Position numbers and translations under genes: made by a program. A DNA stretch of 11,425 bases from DTFZ01 sp964510055 (GTDB taxonomy: Bacteria; Bacillota; Clostridia; Christensenellales; SZUA-584): assembly GCA_964510055.1 (NCBI GenBank), contig CAZDZY010000095.1, forward strand, positions 1 to 11,425, written 5' to 3'. Numbering within the stretch: the stretch's first letter is position 1; each line of letters begins with the position of its first letter. The notes beneath the pieces are model-generated. The model was not told the DNA's origin and did not search any database. It saw only the letters and a list, made by a program, of their open reading frames with translations. Positions 1-7,377 of the stretch are shown here, one piece after another.

Positions 1-66
1 ATCCAAGGTGAAGGAGATATTCACAAACAAAAGGCATGTATCACAACGTTCCTTCTAATAACCGTA

Positions 67-101
67 GGGGCGATCATCGATCGCCCGCTTTAGGTCGCCC
101 C
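67..101. repeat. Small palindromic intergenic hairpin with an alternative pairing
   Basis: A perfect 8-bp stem (GGGCGATC, 68-75, with GATCGCCC, 79-86) closes a 3-nt loop. A second TCGCCCC at 95-101 can pair with GGGGCGA at 67-73, so two mutually exclusive hairpins are possible. There is no T-tract, so it does not look like a terminator. It resembles the 'GTAGGGGCG...CGCCCGC' type of dispersed element I recall from Firmicutes intergenic DNA; that resemblance is from memory only. Confidence 0.5.
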
Positions 102-167
102 CTTGTTTTCAAGGCGATATCAATACGTTTCCCGCAGCAGGAGAAAGTTCTTCTTTCCTCTGTTCAC

Positions 168-224
168 AACAGTCGTCTGTCTTTCCTGCCGTCCCTTTTT
201 AAAGGTGCCGCGTTACCGGCGGAG
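168..224 (+). repeat. Dispersed intergenic repeat, copy 1
   Basis: The 24-nt block at 168-191 matches 2182-2205 at 18 of 24 positions and 11289-11312 at 19 of 24. It is followed by the 20-nt GTGCCGCGTTACCGGCGGAG at 205-224, which recurs identically at 2218-2237. Spacing from block start to the 20-mer is 37 nt here and 36 nt in copy 2. The 3' arm CGGCGGAG is nearly complementary to the CTGCCG region, giving a long imperfect hairpin. No coding function is apparent; a short reading frame crosses it but shows no protein-like character. Confidence 0.65.
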
Positions 225-230
225 ATGTTC

Positions 231-259
231 TTTTCATATTTACCGATCCTATATATAAC
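231..259 (+). promoter_or_regulatory. Candidate sigma-A promoter for the ABC exporter
   Basis: TTTTCA at 231-236 (4 of 6 to the -35 consensus) lies 17 nt upstream of TATAAC at 254-259 (5 of 6 to the -10). This would start a transcript near 266 and give an ~80-nt leader. A perfect TATAAT also sits at 298-303 but has no good -35 at proper spacing. The assignment is inferred from sequence alone in an AT-rich stretch where chance matches are common. Confidence 0.4.
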
Positions 260-346
260 GACTATATATTTTTCCCGCTGTTTTTGATAAAATAAATTAT
301 AATAACACAATTATCATTATTAATCGACGCAAGGAAGAATGCCGTT

Positions 347-2182
347 ATGCCCTCTCCGTTTACCCGTCTGGCAGGCCCGCGCGGTTTCCTGACAGATGAA
401 GAAAAGAAAAACCGGCCGAAGATAACAAAAAAGTTTTTAAAGAGGATCTTCTCATATCTGAAACCGTATTGGCTCCAGTTCGTCCTCGTATTTATCGCTA
501 TAATAATTTCATCGGCGTTAGGGCTGCTCCCGTCCATAATCACGGGAAGGATCGTAGACGACGCGATTGCCGGCAAAGATATGCACCTTCTTCTTATCCT
601 TCTCGGCGCCGCGCTGCTGACGCTGCTGTTATCGCAGATGATCAACGTGTTCGAAAGCTATATCAACACCTGGATCTCGCAGAAAATAATATTCGACATG
701 AAAAATCAGATGTACAGGCATCTGATTCACATGCCCAACTCCTTTTTCTATACCGAAAAGCAGGGCAATATCATCACCCGGATGAATACCGACATCGACG
801 GCGTAAACTCCGTCATATCGGGAACTCTTACGAGCATCATAAGCAATTCCATCATTATTATTTCAACCATAGCCGCTCTCTTTACGCTCAACCTGCAGCT
901 TGCTTTAGTCGGTATCGTTATAATACCCCTGCTGATACTGCCGGCGAAAGGGACCGGCCGTATAAGATGGAAACTGCTTGCCGAAAGCCAGGCAAAGCAC
1001 GATGAAATGAACCAGCTGGTGAGCGAAACGCTCAGCACGAGCGGGTCGCTGCTGGTAAAACTGTTTACTCGTGAGAAAAGCGAATATGACCGTTTTGAAG
1101 AGGTAAACAAAGCCGTCACGCGTATCACCATTAAAGAGCAGCGTTCGGGCAAGTGGTTCCAGATGGCGCTGGGCATATTCTCGCAGATAGGCCCGCTGCT
1201 TATTTACTTTGCGGGCGGATACTTCATCATATCCCGCATGGACGACACGCTGACTATCGGCGTTATCACGTCCGCTGTCGCGCTGGTCACCCGCCTTTAC
1301 AGGCCCATACAGGCCATGCTCAATATCCAGGTCGACTTTACGCGGTCGGCCGCCCTTTTCTCCAGGATCTTTGAGTATTTTGATATGAAAAATGATATCG
1401 TGAATAAACCGGACGCCTTAAAGCCTGATATAACAGACGCGCCGATCACTTTTCATGACGTCAGTTTCTCTTACGCCCCGGGAGTGCAGATACTGAAAAA
1501 CGTTTCGTTCCATGTCCCGGGCAGGTGCATGTACGCTATAGTAGGGCCGTCAGGCTCCGGCAAGTCGACTATCATCAACCTTATACCGAGGATATACGAC
1601 GTAGGCGGCGGGAGCGTAACTATTTCCGGTACGGACGTGCGGGATTTCGATTTAACATATCTTCGGGAAAACATCGGGGTCGTAACTCAGGATACATATC
1701 TTTTCAACGGCACAATAAAAGAAAATCTCCTGTACGCAAAAGACGACGCGACCGACGAAGAGATCGACAACGCCTGCAAAATAGCGGATCTCTATGATTT
1801 TATTATCAGCACTCCAAATAAATATGACACGGTGGTCGGCAACCGCGGCCTTATGCTTTCGGGCGGCGAGAAGCAGCGGCTTTCCATCGCCCGCGTTATC
1901 CTCAAGGACCCAAAAATACTGATACTCGATGAAGCTACTTCTTCTTTAGATTCGATCTCGGAAAACAGCATTCAGAAAGCGCTTGACGTGCTGATGAATG
2001 ACAGGACGTGTATAGTTATAGCGCACAGGCTTTCCACTGTTCTCGCGGCTGATAATATACTTGTCGTGAGTGAAGGCAAAATAGTTGAACAGGGTAAGCA
2101 CAGCGAATTGCTTAAGAAAGAAGGCGTCTACAAAGAGCTGTATGAAACGCAGTTTAATAAAGCATTTGAAGACGGAAAATGA
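347..2182 (+). CDS. ABC exporter half-transporter (fused membrane and ATPase domains)
   Basis: Membrane-embedded ATP-driven exporter half of the MsbA/LmrA/MdlB type; two copies, or this plus a partner, form the working pump. The substrate (drug, lipid or peptide) cannot be read from sequence. Residues ~40-300 carry about six hydrophobic segments (type I ABC exporter membrane domain). The ATPase domain follows with every catalytic motif intact: Walker A GPSGSGKST at 400-408, Q-loop Gln448, signature LSGGE at 504-508, Walker B with Asp528 and Glu529 followed by ATSSLD, and H-loop His560. The 611-residue length is normal for the family. ATG at 347 is chosen because AAGGAAG at 331-337 is a suitable ribosome site. 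Such half-transporters are often encoded in pairs; no partner lies downstream, and the start of the window shows no upstream partner, so it may act as a homodimer. A dispersed repeat begins right at its stop codon. Confidence 0.95.
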   Translation: MPSPFTRLAGPRGFLTDEEKKNRPKITKKFLKRIFSYLKPYWLQFVLVFIAIIISSALGLLPSIITGRIVDDAIAGKDMHLLLILLGAALLTLLLSQMINVFESYINTWISQKIIFDMKNQMYRHLIHMPNSFFYTEKQGNIITRMNTDIDGVNSVISGTLTSIISNSIIIISTIAALFTLNLQLALVGIVIIPLLILPAKGTGRIRWKLLAESQAKHDEMNQLVSETLSTSGSLLVKLFTREKSEYDRFEEVNKAVTRITIKEQRSGKWFQMALGIFSQIGPLLIYFAGGYFIISRMDDTLTIGVITSAVALVTRLYRPIQAMLNIQVDFTRSAALFSRIFEYFDMKNDIVNKPDALKPDITDAPITFHDVSFSYAPGVQILKNVSFHVPGRCMYAIVGPSGSGKSTIINLIPRIYDVGGGSVTISGTDVRDFDLTYLRENIGVVTQDTYLFNGTIKENLLYAKDDATDEEIDNACKIADLYDFIISTPNKYDTVVGNRGLMLSGGEKQRLSIARVILKDPKILILDEATSSLDSISENSIQKALDVLMNDRTCIVIAHRLSTVLAADNILVVSEGKIVEQGKHSELLKKEGVYKELYETQFNKAFEDGK

Positions 2183-2280
2183 ATAGCCTCCTGTCTTCTC
2201 TGCCGCTCATATTAAATGTGCCGCGTTACCGGCGGAGGGACTCAGCTCCCGGCTCCTCTGCCCTTAATAGCCGCCTGCTT
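2182..2280 (+). repeat. Dispersed intergenic repeat, copy 2 with a partial extra copy
   Basis: The 24-nt block 2182-2205 is 20 of 24 identical to 11289-11312, and the 20-mer at 2218-2237 is identical to 205-224. CTCTGCCG (2198-2205) and CGGCGGAG (2230-2237) are complementary except for one mismatch. A partial further copy (AATAG then CCGCCTGCTT) starts at 2266, 84 nt after the first, so the unit may be repeated in tandem. The block begins on the last base of the ABC exporter stop codon. Confidence 0.6.
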
Positions 2281-2317
2281 TAAAATTCAAGCCTACCTTT
2301 TATGAACCTGCCCCCTG

Positions 2318-2350
2318 CTGTCATCCTGAGCGCAAGCGAAGGATCTTTTC
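2318..2350 (+). repeat. GTCATCCTGAGC-type dispersed hairpin element
   Basis: Bases 2323-2344 fold as ATCCT / AGGAT, then tandem G-A mismatches (GA opposite GA), then GC / GC, closed by a GCAA tetraloop of the GNRA class. The sequence closely resembles a short 'GTCATCCTGAGCGAAGCGAAGGATC' element that I recall recurring between genes of many unrelated bacteria; that is memory, not a search. Most of 2351-2450 shows nothing recognisable. Confidence 0.55.
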
Positions 2351-2454
2351 TCTTCCTGGTTCCATACCGCCCGTTTCATGTATCTAAACTTATCCGCCCG
2401 CTTCGTAGTAACCCATTGCAAGCAGCACCCTTCCCCTTTCCCCGGTCAGGAGGC

Positions 2455-2488
2455 GCCGCAAAGCGGCAAGCGGTCTATACCCACCGCT
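2455..2488. repeat. Two adjacent small hairpins in spacer DNA
   Basis: GCCGC (2455-2459), loop AAA and GCGGC (2463-2467) form a perfect 5-bp stem. Immediately after, AGCGGT (2469-2474) pairs with ACCGCT (2483-2488). Neither has a T-tract. They sit in a 600-bp gene-free stretch; the AT-rich part beyond also holds a 10-bp direct repeat TTATATAACA at 2519-2528 and 2536-2545. Confidence 0.45.
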
Positions 2489-2619
2489 CAATGCTTTCTT
2501 ATGCCCTAACTTGTATTTTTATATAACATGCACTATTATATAACAATAAAACAGATATCCCGGTTTTCGCATCCCTTATATGTAACACTTGCCGATGAAA
2601 GGGGTTTTGCGGTTAAAAG

Positions 2620-2762
2620 TTGAAAATCACCTGTTTTGGGTGAAGATACTGTTAGTATGGCATGTTATCATTATTTGTACCGCTAAACGGTAAACAAAAA
2701 GATCATAAAGCCTGAAATTATTCAAAGCCAGATGGTTAGTGCAAACGTAATGTTTTTATACT
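2620..2762 (+). promoter_or_regulatory. Weak promoter candidates upstream of the beta-helix gene
   Basis: Two options are visible. TTGAAA (2620-2625, 5 of 6) with GATACT (2645-2650, 4 of 6) has a long 19-nt spacer, inside which TCACC/GGTGA (2627-2631/2639-2643) forms a small dyad. Nearer the gene, TATACT at 2757-2762 is a good -10 but lacks a convincing -35. The choice cannot be settled from sequence. Confidence 0.25.
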
Positions 2763-2791
2763 GATAACAACATTTTTCGGAGGTATAACGA

Positions 2792-5700
2792 ATGATAAAG
2801 AAAAAAGTCCTGCCAATACTCCTTGCTGCGGCAATGATCTGTTGCATGACCCCGGCTGCGGCTTTTGCGGCAGGCACCGGAATATATGACGTTAAAACGC
2901 AGTCAGAGTTGTCAGCCGCTCTTGGCCGTAAAGACAGCGTATACACGATACGGCTCACGGCGGACATCGATTATAATGCCGGCATCGTCGTCACGGGCAA
3001 AACAATCACGTTCGACCTGAACGGGCATACGCTGAACGTGGCAAACAGCGCGGGAAGTGGATTGGAAGTCGGCAGCGGCGGCGTTGTGGATATGAAGGGA
3101 AAAGGGGAGTTCAACGTCGCAAGCAGCGCAGACTATGACAGCGTAGAACGCTATTATGGCGTCTATGCCCATGACGGCGGGCAGGCAAAGGTAACCAGCG
3201 CGACGCAAACCGGAACGGAAGGGGTTGGCGCCTTTGCAATGGTCAAAGGCATAAACTCAGTCAGCTGTATCACGGTTACAGGCGATGTAAATGGGTCCGA
3301 GATAGGGGCGTTTGCCGATATCGGAGGCCGTGTTATTGTGGGCGGCAATGCAGAGGGAGGTCATTGCGCAGCATCCGCGTGGTCAGACGGCACCCTGTTA
3401 GAAGTTGCGGGAAATGTTACAGTGACCGGTAACGACGGCGCAGCTCAGGGAATCAGCGCCCAGGGCGGCAGCATTGTCAGAGTAACCGGCGATGTAACAG
3501 CCAAGTATGGCAGCGCAGAATATTTTGGTGTAGTATGCGCAGGCAGCACGGTCTGGGTAGGCGGCAGCGTAACGGCAGGCGAAGCAGGCGTAGTAGTTGG
3601 GTTAAACCGCAGCTTTGATGTGACTATAGACGGCACGGTCACCGCGCCAACGTACATCGAAATGGAGGATAATACTGGTAATCAGTATTTTAAATACACA
3701 GACGGCACGATCGGAACCGGCGATGATAAAGGTTATATGATCTATAGCAAAGGAAACAATACTATACGCGTGAAGATAAAAGACGCGGCGGCCCAGCCCG
3801 CTAAAGCCGCCGTATACACCGCCGGAACACCGGAAGAGCTCTCATCCGCTCTGGGCCGTAAAGACAGCGTATACACGATACGGCTCACGGCGGATATCGA
3901 TTATAATACCGGCATTACCGTCGCCGGCAAGGCTATTACCTTTGACTTGAATGGGCATACGCTCAATGTGGCCAGCAAAACTGGGCATGGGTTGGAAGCC
4001 GGAAAAGGCGGCGTTGTGGATATAACGGGAACCGGGGCGCTTAATGCCGAAAGCAGCGCGAAGACCGGCGATGACGATTATATGGGCTATTCTGCCGTAT
4101 ACGCGCATGACGGCGGCAGGGCAAAAGTGACCGGCGCAAAATCGACAGCGCGCAACGGGACCGGCGCCAGAGCGGATGGCAGCGGCAGCCTTATCGAGCT
4201 AACGGGCGGCGCCGAAGCGGCCGACAGCAAATTCGAAGCGGTGCTCGCCTCAAACGAAGGCAAGGTCATCGTGGGCGGCAGCGTAAAGGGCGGTTATTTC
4301 GGAGTAACGGCGTCACATTATGGATATGTCGAAGTGGCGGGCAATGTGACGGCTGATGCAGAAGCTGTATTTGCCGGTTTCGACGGCACTGCCTATGTTA
4401 AAGGCAATGTAACGGCAACGGACGAGTACGGCGCAGGCGTGCATGTCAACGGCGTCGGTTTAGCGACAGTTGACGGCCAGATAATTGCGCCGATATATAT
4501 CAAGATGGATGTGAATCACAACGTAGATGCCTACGAAGGCGTGCCGGGCACCGGCGCCGACGCGGGTTATATGGTTTATACGATGGTTTATTCATACGGA
4601 ACAAGCGTTGCGCGCATAAAGATGAGAGACACTGCAGACGCCGGAACGCCGGAAGAGCTGTCTGCCGCTCTCGACGCTTTGCAGGGCGGGGGCACTATAC
4701 GGCTCACGGCAGATATCGATTATAGTACCGACATCGTTGTCACTGGCAGGTCCATAACGTTTGACTTTAACGGACATACGCTGAACGTCGCCAACAGCAA
4801 AGGGTATGGGTTGATAGTCGGCAGCGGCGGCGTTGTGGATATGACGGGAAGCGGAGCGTTCAATGTCATGTCCAGCTCGAATGAGTCGGTAAATTATTGC
4901 GGTGTATACGCCTATGACGGCGGACGCGCGGAAGTGACCAGCGCAACGAAAACCGGAGAATGCGGATTTGGCGCCTATGCAAAAGGCGAAGGCAGCTGTA
5001 TCGATGTGAAAGACGATGTGAAATCGCCCGGCAGAGCAGCGTTTGCCGATAGCGGCGGCCATATCACCGTAGGCGGCGATGCGGAAGGAGCCACCGGAGC
5101 ATACGCCAGCCGCGCCGGCAGCCTGGTAGAAGTTGCGGGCAATGTTAAAGCGACTGGAGACAACGGCGAAGCCGGAGCATATGCCGTGGAGGGCGGCACT
5201 GTCAGGGTAGCCGGCAATGCTTCCGGTAATTATGCCGGCGTAAGATGCGACGGCGGCACGGCCTGGGTAGGAGGCAATGTGACGTCAGAAAACATAGGCG
5301 TGGCTGTGGGCCGCACGACAACTCAAGCCTGCGGCAGCGTGACCATAGACGGCACTATCACCGCGCCGGTGTACATCCAAATGCCTTCGGAGTCTAATAA
5401 GCCCGTTACCTTCCTGACCGCTGGCGACGGCGTTAAAGGGACGGGTGATGATAAAGGCTACCTCGTCTACGCCCGCGTAGAAAACATTGTCCGCGTGAAG
5501 ATAGAAAGCGAAGTGCCCGGTCCGGCAGCATTAGTTGGAATTGGGATATCGGTATACCCCTTATCCGATACTCAGGTCGAGATGGAGAAGGAGGCCGTCG
5601 ATATCACTATGCAGGATGGCCGCACTTTCGTTACCTGCGAGTCATGGCTGCACAACACCGGCAAGGCTGCGAGCCTCCCGGTCGGCTTTTCAGCGCAATA

Positions 5701-6577
5701 CATTGGCGCAGATGAGAGCGAAACGAGTTACAGCCTGATACCGATACATTGGTTCCGTACTTATGTGAACGGGAAAAGGGTGGGCGTTTCGTTGAAAAAG
5801 GGCCATGAACCCGAAGAGAGCGATGCTGCCGGACTGTATGATCCGGAGCGGTACACGTGGCGCATGCGTTTCGCGGCAGGCGAGCGTATCAAGCTGGTGA
5901 ATAAGTACTGGTTCGCCGACCCTTCCGGGAGAAGGGAGAATATCCGTTATATAATCCGCGGCGGGGCAGCGTGGGTAGAATTAGTCGGCAAGCTGACCGT
6001 ACAGCTGCGCCTTAAAGATTTCGATATGCAGAACACGGTCCTTCGGGGCATGCAGCCCGCATATATCAAAGAAGACGGAACTATAGTATGGGAAGCGGAG
6101 AATATCGAACCCACCCAAGACATCGTCTTATATCGGAAGTCTCCCGACGTCTCATGCGAAAACCCGTTCAGTGCGAGTGACGATGATTTTTTACCGTACC
6201 AAAAGTTGACGCTGCGCATGCTGCACAGCTTCCGCGCCCGGGAGTATAACGGCACAACATGGTGGGGCAACCTGATGTTCCGCAGGTTCGGCGATAAGCA
6301 GTCATCGCAGCTTTACTATTGCATGGGCGTGAGCTATTACAAGCTGGGCCATAACGAAAAAGCCCTTGATATGTTCAGCCGTATACGCGGTAATGATGAA
6401 CTGTACCGTAAGATGTCCGCTTACTATAAAGCGCTTATCTGCAAAAAGGCGGGAGATGATACCGGATACCAGTCGTATATGGATTCGGTCAGACAATATC
6501 TGTCCGGCATACCCGAGAGCGAAATGCCCTGGGGGGCATACTGGCTTAAGTCCCGCCTTGAAGATATCGCCAAATAG
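2792..6577 (+). CDS. Secreted protein with three beta-helix modules, DUF4424-like domain and TPR-like tail
   Basis: Function unknown; likely acts outside the cytoplasm. Residues 1-26 are a classic signal peptide (lysines 3-5, hydrophobic core, predicted cut after AFA at 26). Three homologous modules follow at about 34-340, 341-615 and 616-907. Each opens with an ELSAAL / TIRLTADIDY / ITFDLNGHTLNVA signature, runs through short rungs rich in GG, GNV and VY-DGG typical of right-handed parallel beta-helices, and closes with GTGxDxGYxVY and RVKI-like strands. Residues ~915-1095 resemble DUF4424-type domains (VTCESWLHNTG, WRMRFAAGERIKLVNKYWF, then a tryptophan-containing strand). The tail (~1165-1235) looks like one or two TPR helix pairs (LYYCMGVSYYKLGHNEKALDMF). 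No LPXTG, SLH, choline-binding or C-terminal membrane anchor is seen, so how it stays at the surface, if it does, is unclear. CGGAGGT at 2778-2784 sets the ATG. It stands alone in its transcription unit. Adhesion or glycan binding is possible but unproven. Confidence 0.85.
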   Translation: MIKKKVLPILLAAAMICCMTPAAAFAAGTGIYDVKTQSELSAALGRKDSVYTIRLTADIDYNAGIVVTGKTITFDLNGHTLNVANSAGSGLEVGSGGVVDMKGKGEFNVASSADYDSVERYYGVYAHDGGQAKVTSATQTGTEGVGAFAMVKGINSVSCITVTGDVNGSEIGAFADIGGRVIVGGNAEGGHCAASAWSDGTLLEVAGNVTVTGNDGAAQGISAQGGSIVRVTGDVTAKYGSAEYFGVVCAGSTVWVGGSVTAGEAGVVVGLNRSFDVTIDGTVTAPTYIEMEDNTGNQYFKYTDGTIGTGDDKGYMIYSKGNNTIRVKIKDAAAQPAKAAVYTAGTPEELSSALGRKDSVYTIRLTADIDYNTGITVAGKAITFDLNGHTLNVASKTGHGLEAGKGGVVDITGTGALNAESSAKTGDDDYMGYSAVYAHDGGRAKVTGAKSTARNGTGARADGSGSLIELTGGAEAADSKFEAVLASNEGKVIVGGSVKGGYFGVTASHYGYVEVAGNVTADAEAVFAGFDGTAYVKGNVTATDEYGAGVHVNGVGLATVDGQIIAPIYIKMDVNHNVDAYEGVPGTGADAGYMVYTMVYSYGTSVARIKMRDTADAGTPEELSAALDALQGGGTIRLTADIDYSTDIVVTGRSITFDFNGHTLNVANSKGYGLIVGSGGVVDMTGSGAFNVMSSSNESVNYCGVYAYDGGRAEVTSATKTGECGFGAYAKGEGSCIDVKDDVKSPGRAAFADSGGHITVGGDAEGATGAYASRAGSLVEVAGNVKATGDNGEAGAYAVEGGTVRVAGNASGNYAGVRCDGGTAWVGGNVTSENIGVAVGRTTTQACGSVTIDGTITAPVYIQMPSESNKPVTFLTAGDGVKGTGDDKGYLVYARVENIVRVKIESEVPGPAALVGIGISVYPLSDTQVEMEKEAVDITMQDGRTFVTCESWLHNTGKAASLPVGFSAQYIGADESETSYSLIPIHWFRTYVNGKRVGVSLKKGHEPEESDAAGLYDPERYTWRMRFAAGERIKLVNKYWFADPSGRRENIRYIIRGGAAWVELVGKLTVQLRLKDFDMQNTVLRGMQPAYIKEDGTIVWEAENIEPTQDIVLYRKSPDVSCENPFSASDDDFLPYQKLTLRMLHSFRAREYNGTTWWGNLMFRRFGDKQSSQLYYCMGVSYYKLGHNEKALDMFSRIRGNDELYRKMSAYYKALICKKAGDDTGYQSYMDSVRQYLSGIPESEMPWGAYWLKSRLEDIAK
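2891..5517 (+). repeat. Three in-gene modules of 270-310 codons
   Basis: Module starts lie near 2891, 3812 and 4637. Modules 1 and 2 align at a 930-nt offset and share an identical 41-nt run (2924-2964 and 3854-3894) encoding GRKDSVYTIRLTAD. Modules 2 and 3 align at about 819 nt; in module 3 the GRKDSVY stretch is replaced by DALQGGG while TIRLTADIDY is kept. Module lengths differ through loss or gain of rungs. This is internal duplication within one reading frame. Confidence 0.85.
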
Positions 6578-6640
6578 CAGTGCGGGTAAGAAATAAAAAA
6601 GTTTCTTTATTCAAAACATTTGCGCTGAATGATGAAGAAC

Positions 6641-6678
6641 AAATGCCCCGTTTTAGCGAAGACGGGGCGTTTTGTTGT
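6641..6678 (+). terminator. Intrinsic terminator after the beta-helix gene
   Basis: GCCCCGT at 6645-6651 pairs with ACGGGGC at 6662-6668; with flanking AAAT/GTTT the stem extends to about 11 bp, and a T-rich tail follows (to 6678). It lies 64 nt past the stop codon. The tail overlaps the -35 of the next promoter, so the two transcription units are packed end to end. Confidence 0.85.
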
Positions 6679-6703
6679 AGACGCCCGCCTGTTACTGTAT
6701 AAT
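6675..6703 (+). promoter_or_regulatory. Promoter for the DUF6941-like gene
   Basis: A perfect TATAAT at 6698-6703 lies exactly 17 nt downstream of TTGTAG (6675-6680, 3 of 6). Transcription would begin around 6710, leaving a leader of about 235 nt before the start codon at 6947. Its place directly behind a terminator supports it. Confidence 0.6.
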
Positions 6704-6709
6704 GTAGTT

Positions 6710-6946
6710 ACTTAAAAAACCGAAAATTTCAGGGCAGCTTGTTAAAACGAAATAAGAAACGTGAGCGAGTCGGGCTCTGCCCGCGAAGCTCACACATGCG
6801 GTCTTTGCGAGGCTTCGAACCCAACACTAAATTGCCAGCCCAAAATGCAAACCCGACAATTTAGTGTAAGGTGAGGAACAAGCAAAGCCGGAAGACTGGC
6901 GGGAAACCTAAAGTTTCACGCCAATCGGGTGTAAGGAGGGCCTTCA
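6710..6946 (+). promoter_or_regulatory. Highly structured 5' leader, candidate cis-regulatory RNA
   Basis: Four helices can form together. P1: GTGAGC (6761-6766)/GCTCAC (6788-6793) with inner CGGGC/GCCCG (6771-6775/6779-6783). P2: CGG+CTTTGC (6799-6808, one bulged T)/GCAAAGCCG (6882-6890). P3, inside P2: an 11-bp perfect stem 6824-6834/6857-6867. P4: TGGCG (6897-6901)/CGCCA (6919-6923) with inner GAAAC/GTTTC (6903-6907/6913-6917). ACCCG in the P3 loop (6851-6855) can pair with CGGGT (6926-6930), just upstream of the Shine-Dalgarno AAGGAGG (6933-6939), a pseudoknot that could expose or hide the ribosome site. No known riboswitch class fits well. It could instead be repeat-derived spacer DNA. 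Confidence 0.45.
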
Positions 6947-7330
6947 ATGGAAGTAAAATATTCTTTCGTCTGCGACTACGCGGCCAAAGAGCAAAGCGGC
7001 AAGCTGTATGTCATGGGCATTTTCAGCACCATCTGCTCCAAAACGTTTCCATGCAAACACCCGCAGTTCACATATGTTGCAGGGCTTAAGTTCAACGTTG
7101 CCGAAACGGGTAAGCACAGGTTCGTCATCTCGTTTGTCGATTATGACGGAAAAAAGATAGTTCCCCCTTTAGAAGGCGAAATAAATATAAACGACGCCGG
7201 CGGCATCATCCCCATCATGCCGACTTTCCATAACGTGCAGTTCCCGAAGCCGGGCCTTTACCAGCTCGACCTGCTCATAGACGACCAGCACGCCGCGTCC
7301 GATACTATCTCGCTGCTGCTGCCGAAATGA
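6947..7330 (+). CDS. DUF6941-like small protein, function unknown
   Basis: A 127-residue soluble protein, no signal peptide or membrane segment. Its pattern (opening VCDYAAKEQSGKLYVMGIF, then cysteine/phenylalanine/histidine spacing near FPCKHPQF, GKHRFVISFVDYDGKKI in the middle, PKPGLYQLDLLID near the end) matches what I recall of proteins annotated as DUF6941, probably a small all-beta fold. The biochemical role of that family is not known to me. The start is firmly set by a near-perfect AAGGAGG at 6933-6939, seven bases before ATG. It is a single-gene unit between its own promoter with a long structured leader and a 12-bp hairpin terminator. Full length for the family as I remember it. The family assignment is recognition by eye, without an alignment. 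Confidence 0.8.
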   Translation: MEVKYSFVCDYAAKEQSGKLYVMGIFSTICSKTFPCKHPQFTYVAGLKFNVAETGKHRFVISFVDYDGKKIVPPLEGEININDAGGIIPIMPTFHNVQFPKPGLYQLDLLIDDQHAASDTISLLLPK

Positions 7331-7332
7331 TT

Positions 7333-7366
7333 CCGGTGACAAACTCACGTTTGTCACCGGTTCTTG
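7333..7366 (+). terminator. Strong hairpin terminator
   Basis: CCGGTGACAAAC (7333-7344) pairs perfectly with GTTTGTCACCGG (7349-7360) around a 4-nt loop: 12 uninterrupted base pairs three bases after the stop codon. The tail TTCTT is a poor U-tract, so termination may be inefficient or bidirectional, but stem and position are typical. Confidence 0.7.
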
Positions 7367-7377
7367 CCCCTTCTCCG

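Noticed and set aside
36..287. Open frame of 83 codons at the left end
   Set aside because: It crosses two repeat/hairpin elements, has no ribosome site and shows no protein family features; treated as spacer.
2302..2526. 74-codon open frame between the ABC exporter and the beta-helix gene
   Set aside because: It is made of the GTCATCCTGAGC-type element and hairpins, with no ribosome site.
2697..2697. TACCG/CGGTA hairpin near 2680-2694 as a terminator
   Set aside because: Five-base-pair stem followed by A-rich rather than T-rich sequence on the plus strand; too weak to call.
6845..6890. Resemblance to a c-di-GMP-I riboswitch (GCAAACC ... GG ... GCAAAGCC)
   Set aside because: The spacing between GG and GCAAAGCC is too long, the GAAA-type tetraloop is missing and the second hairpin is absent. 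A search with Rfam RF01051 would be decisive.
6741..6926. Resemblance to a cobalamin riboswitch: AAGCCGGAAGACTGGC is close to the 3' B12 box
   Set aside because: The 5' core (GGGAA...GGTG...CC and the CCCGC-ACTGT segment) is not there in recognisable form, and these bases form a different strong hairpin (P4). A search with Rfam RF00174 would settle it.
6871..7089. Open frame overlapping the start of the DUF6941-like gene
   Set aside because: Different frame from a gene with a near-perfect ribosome site; its start lies inside the structured leader.
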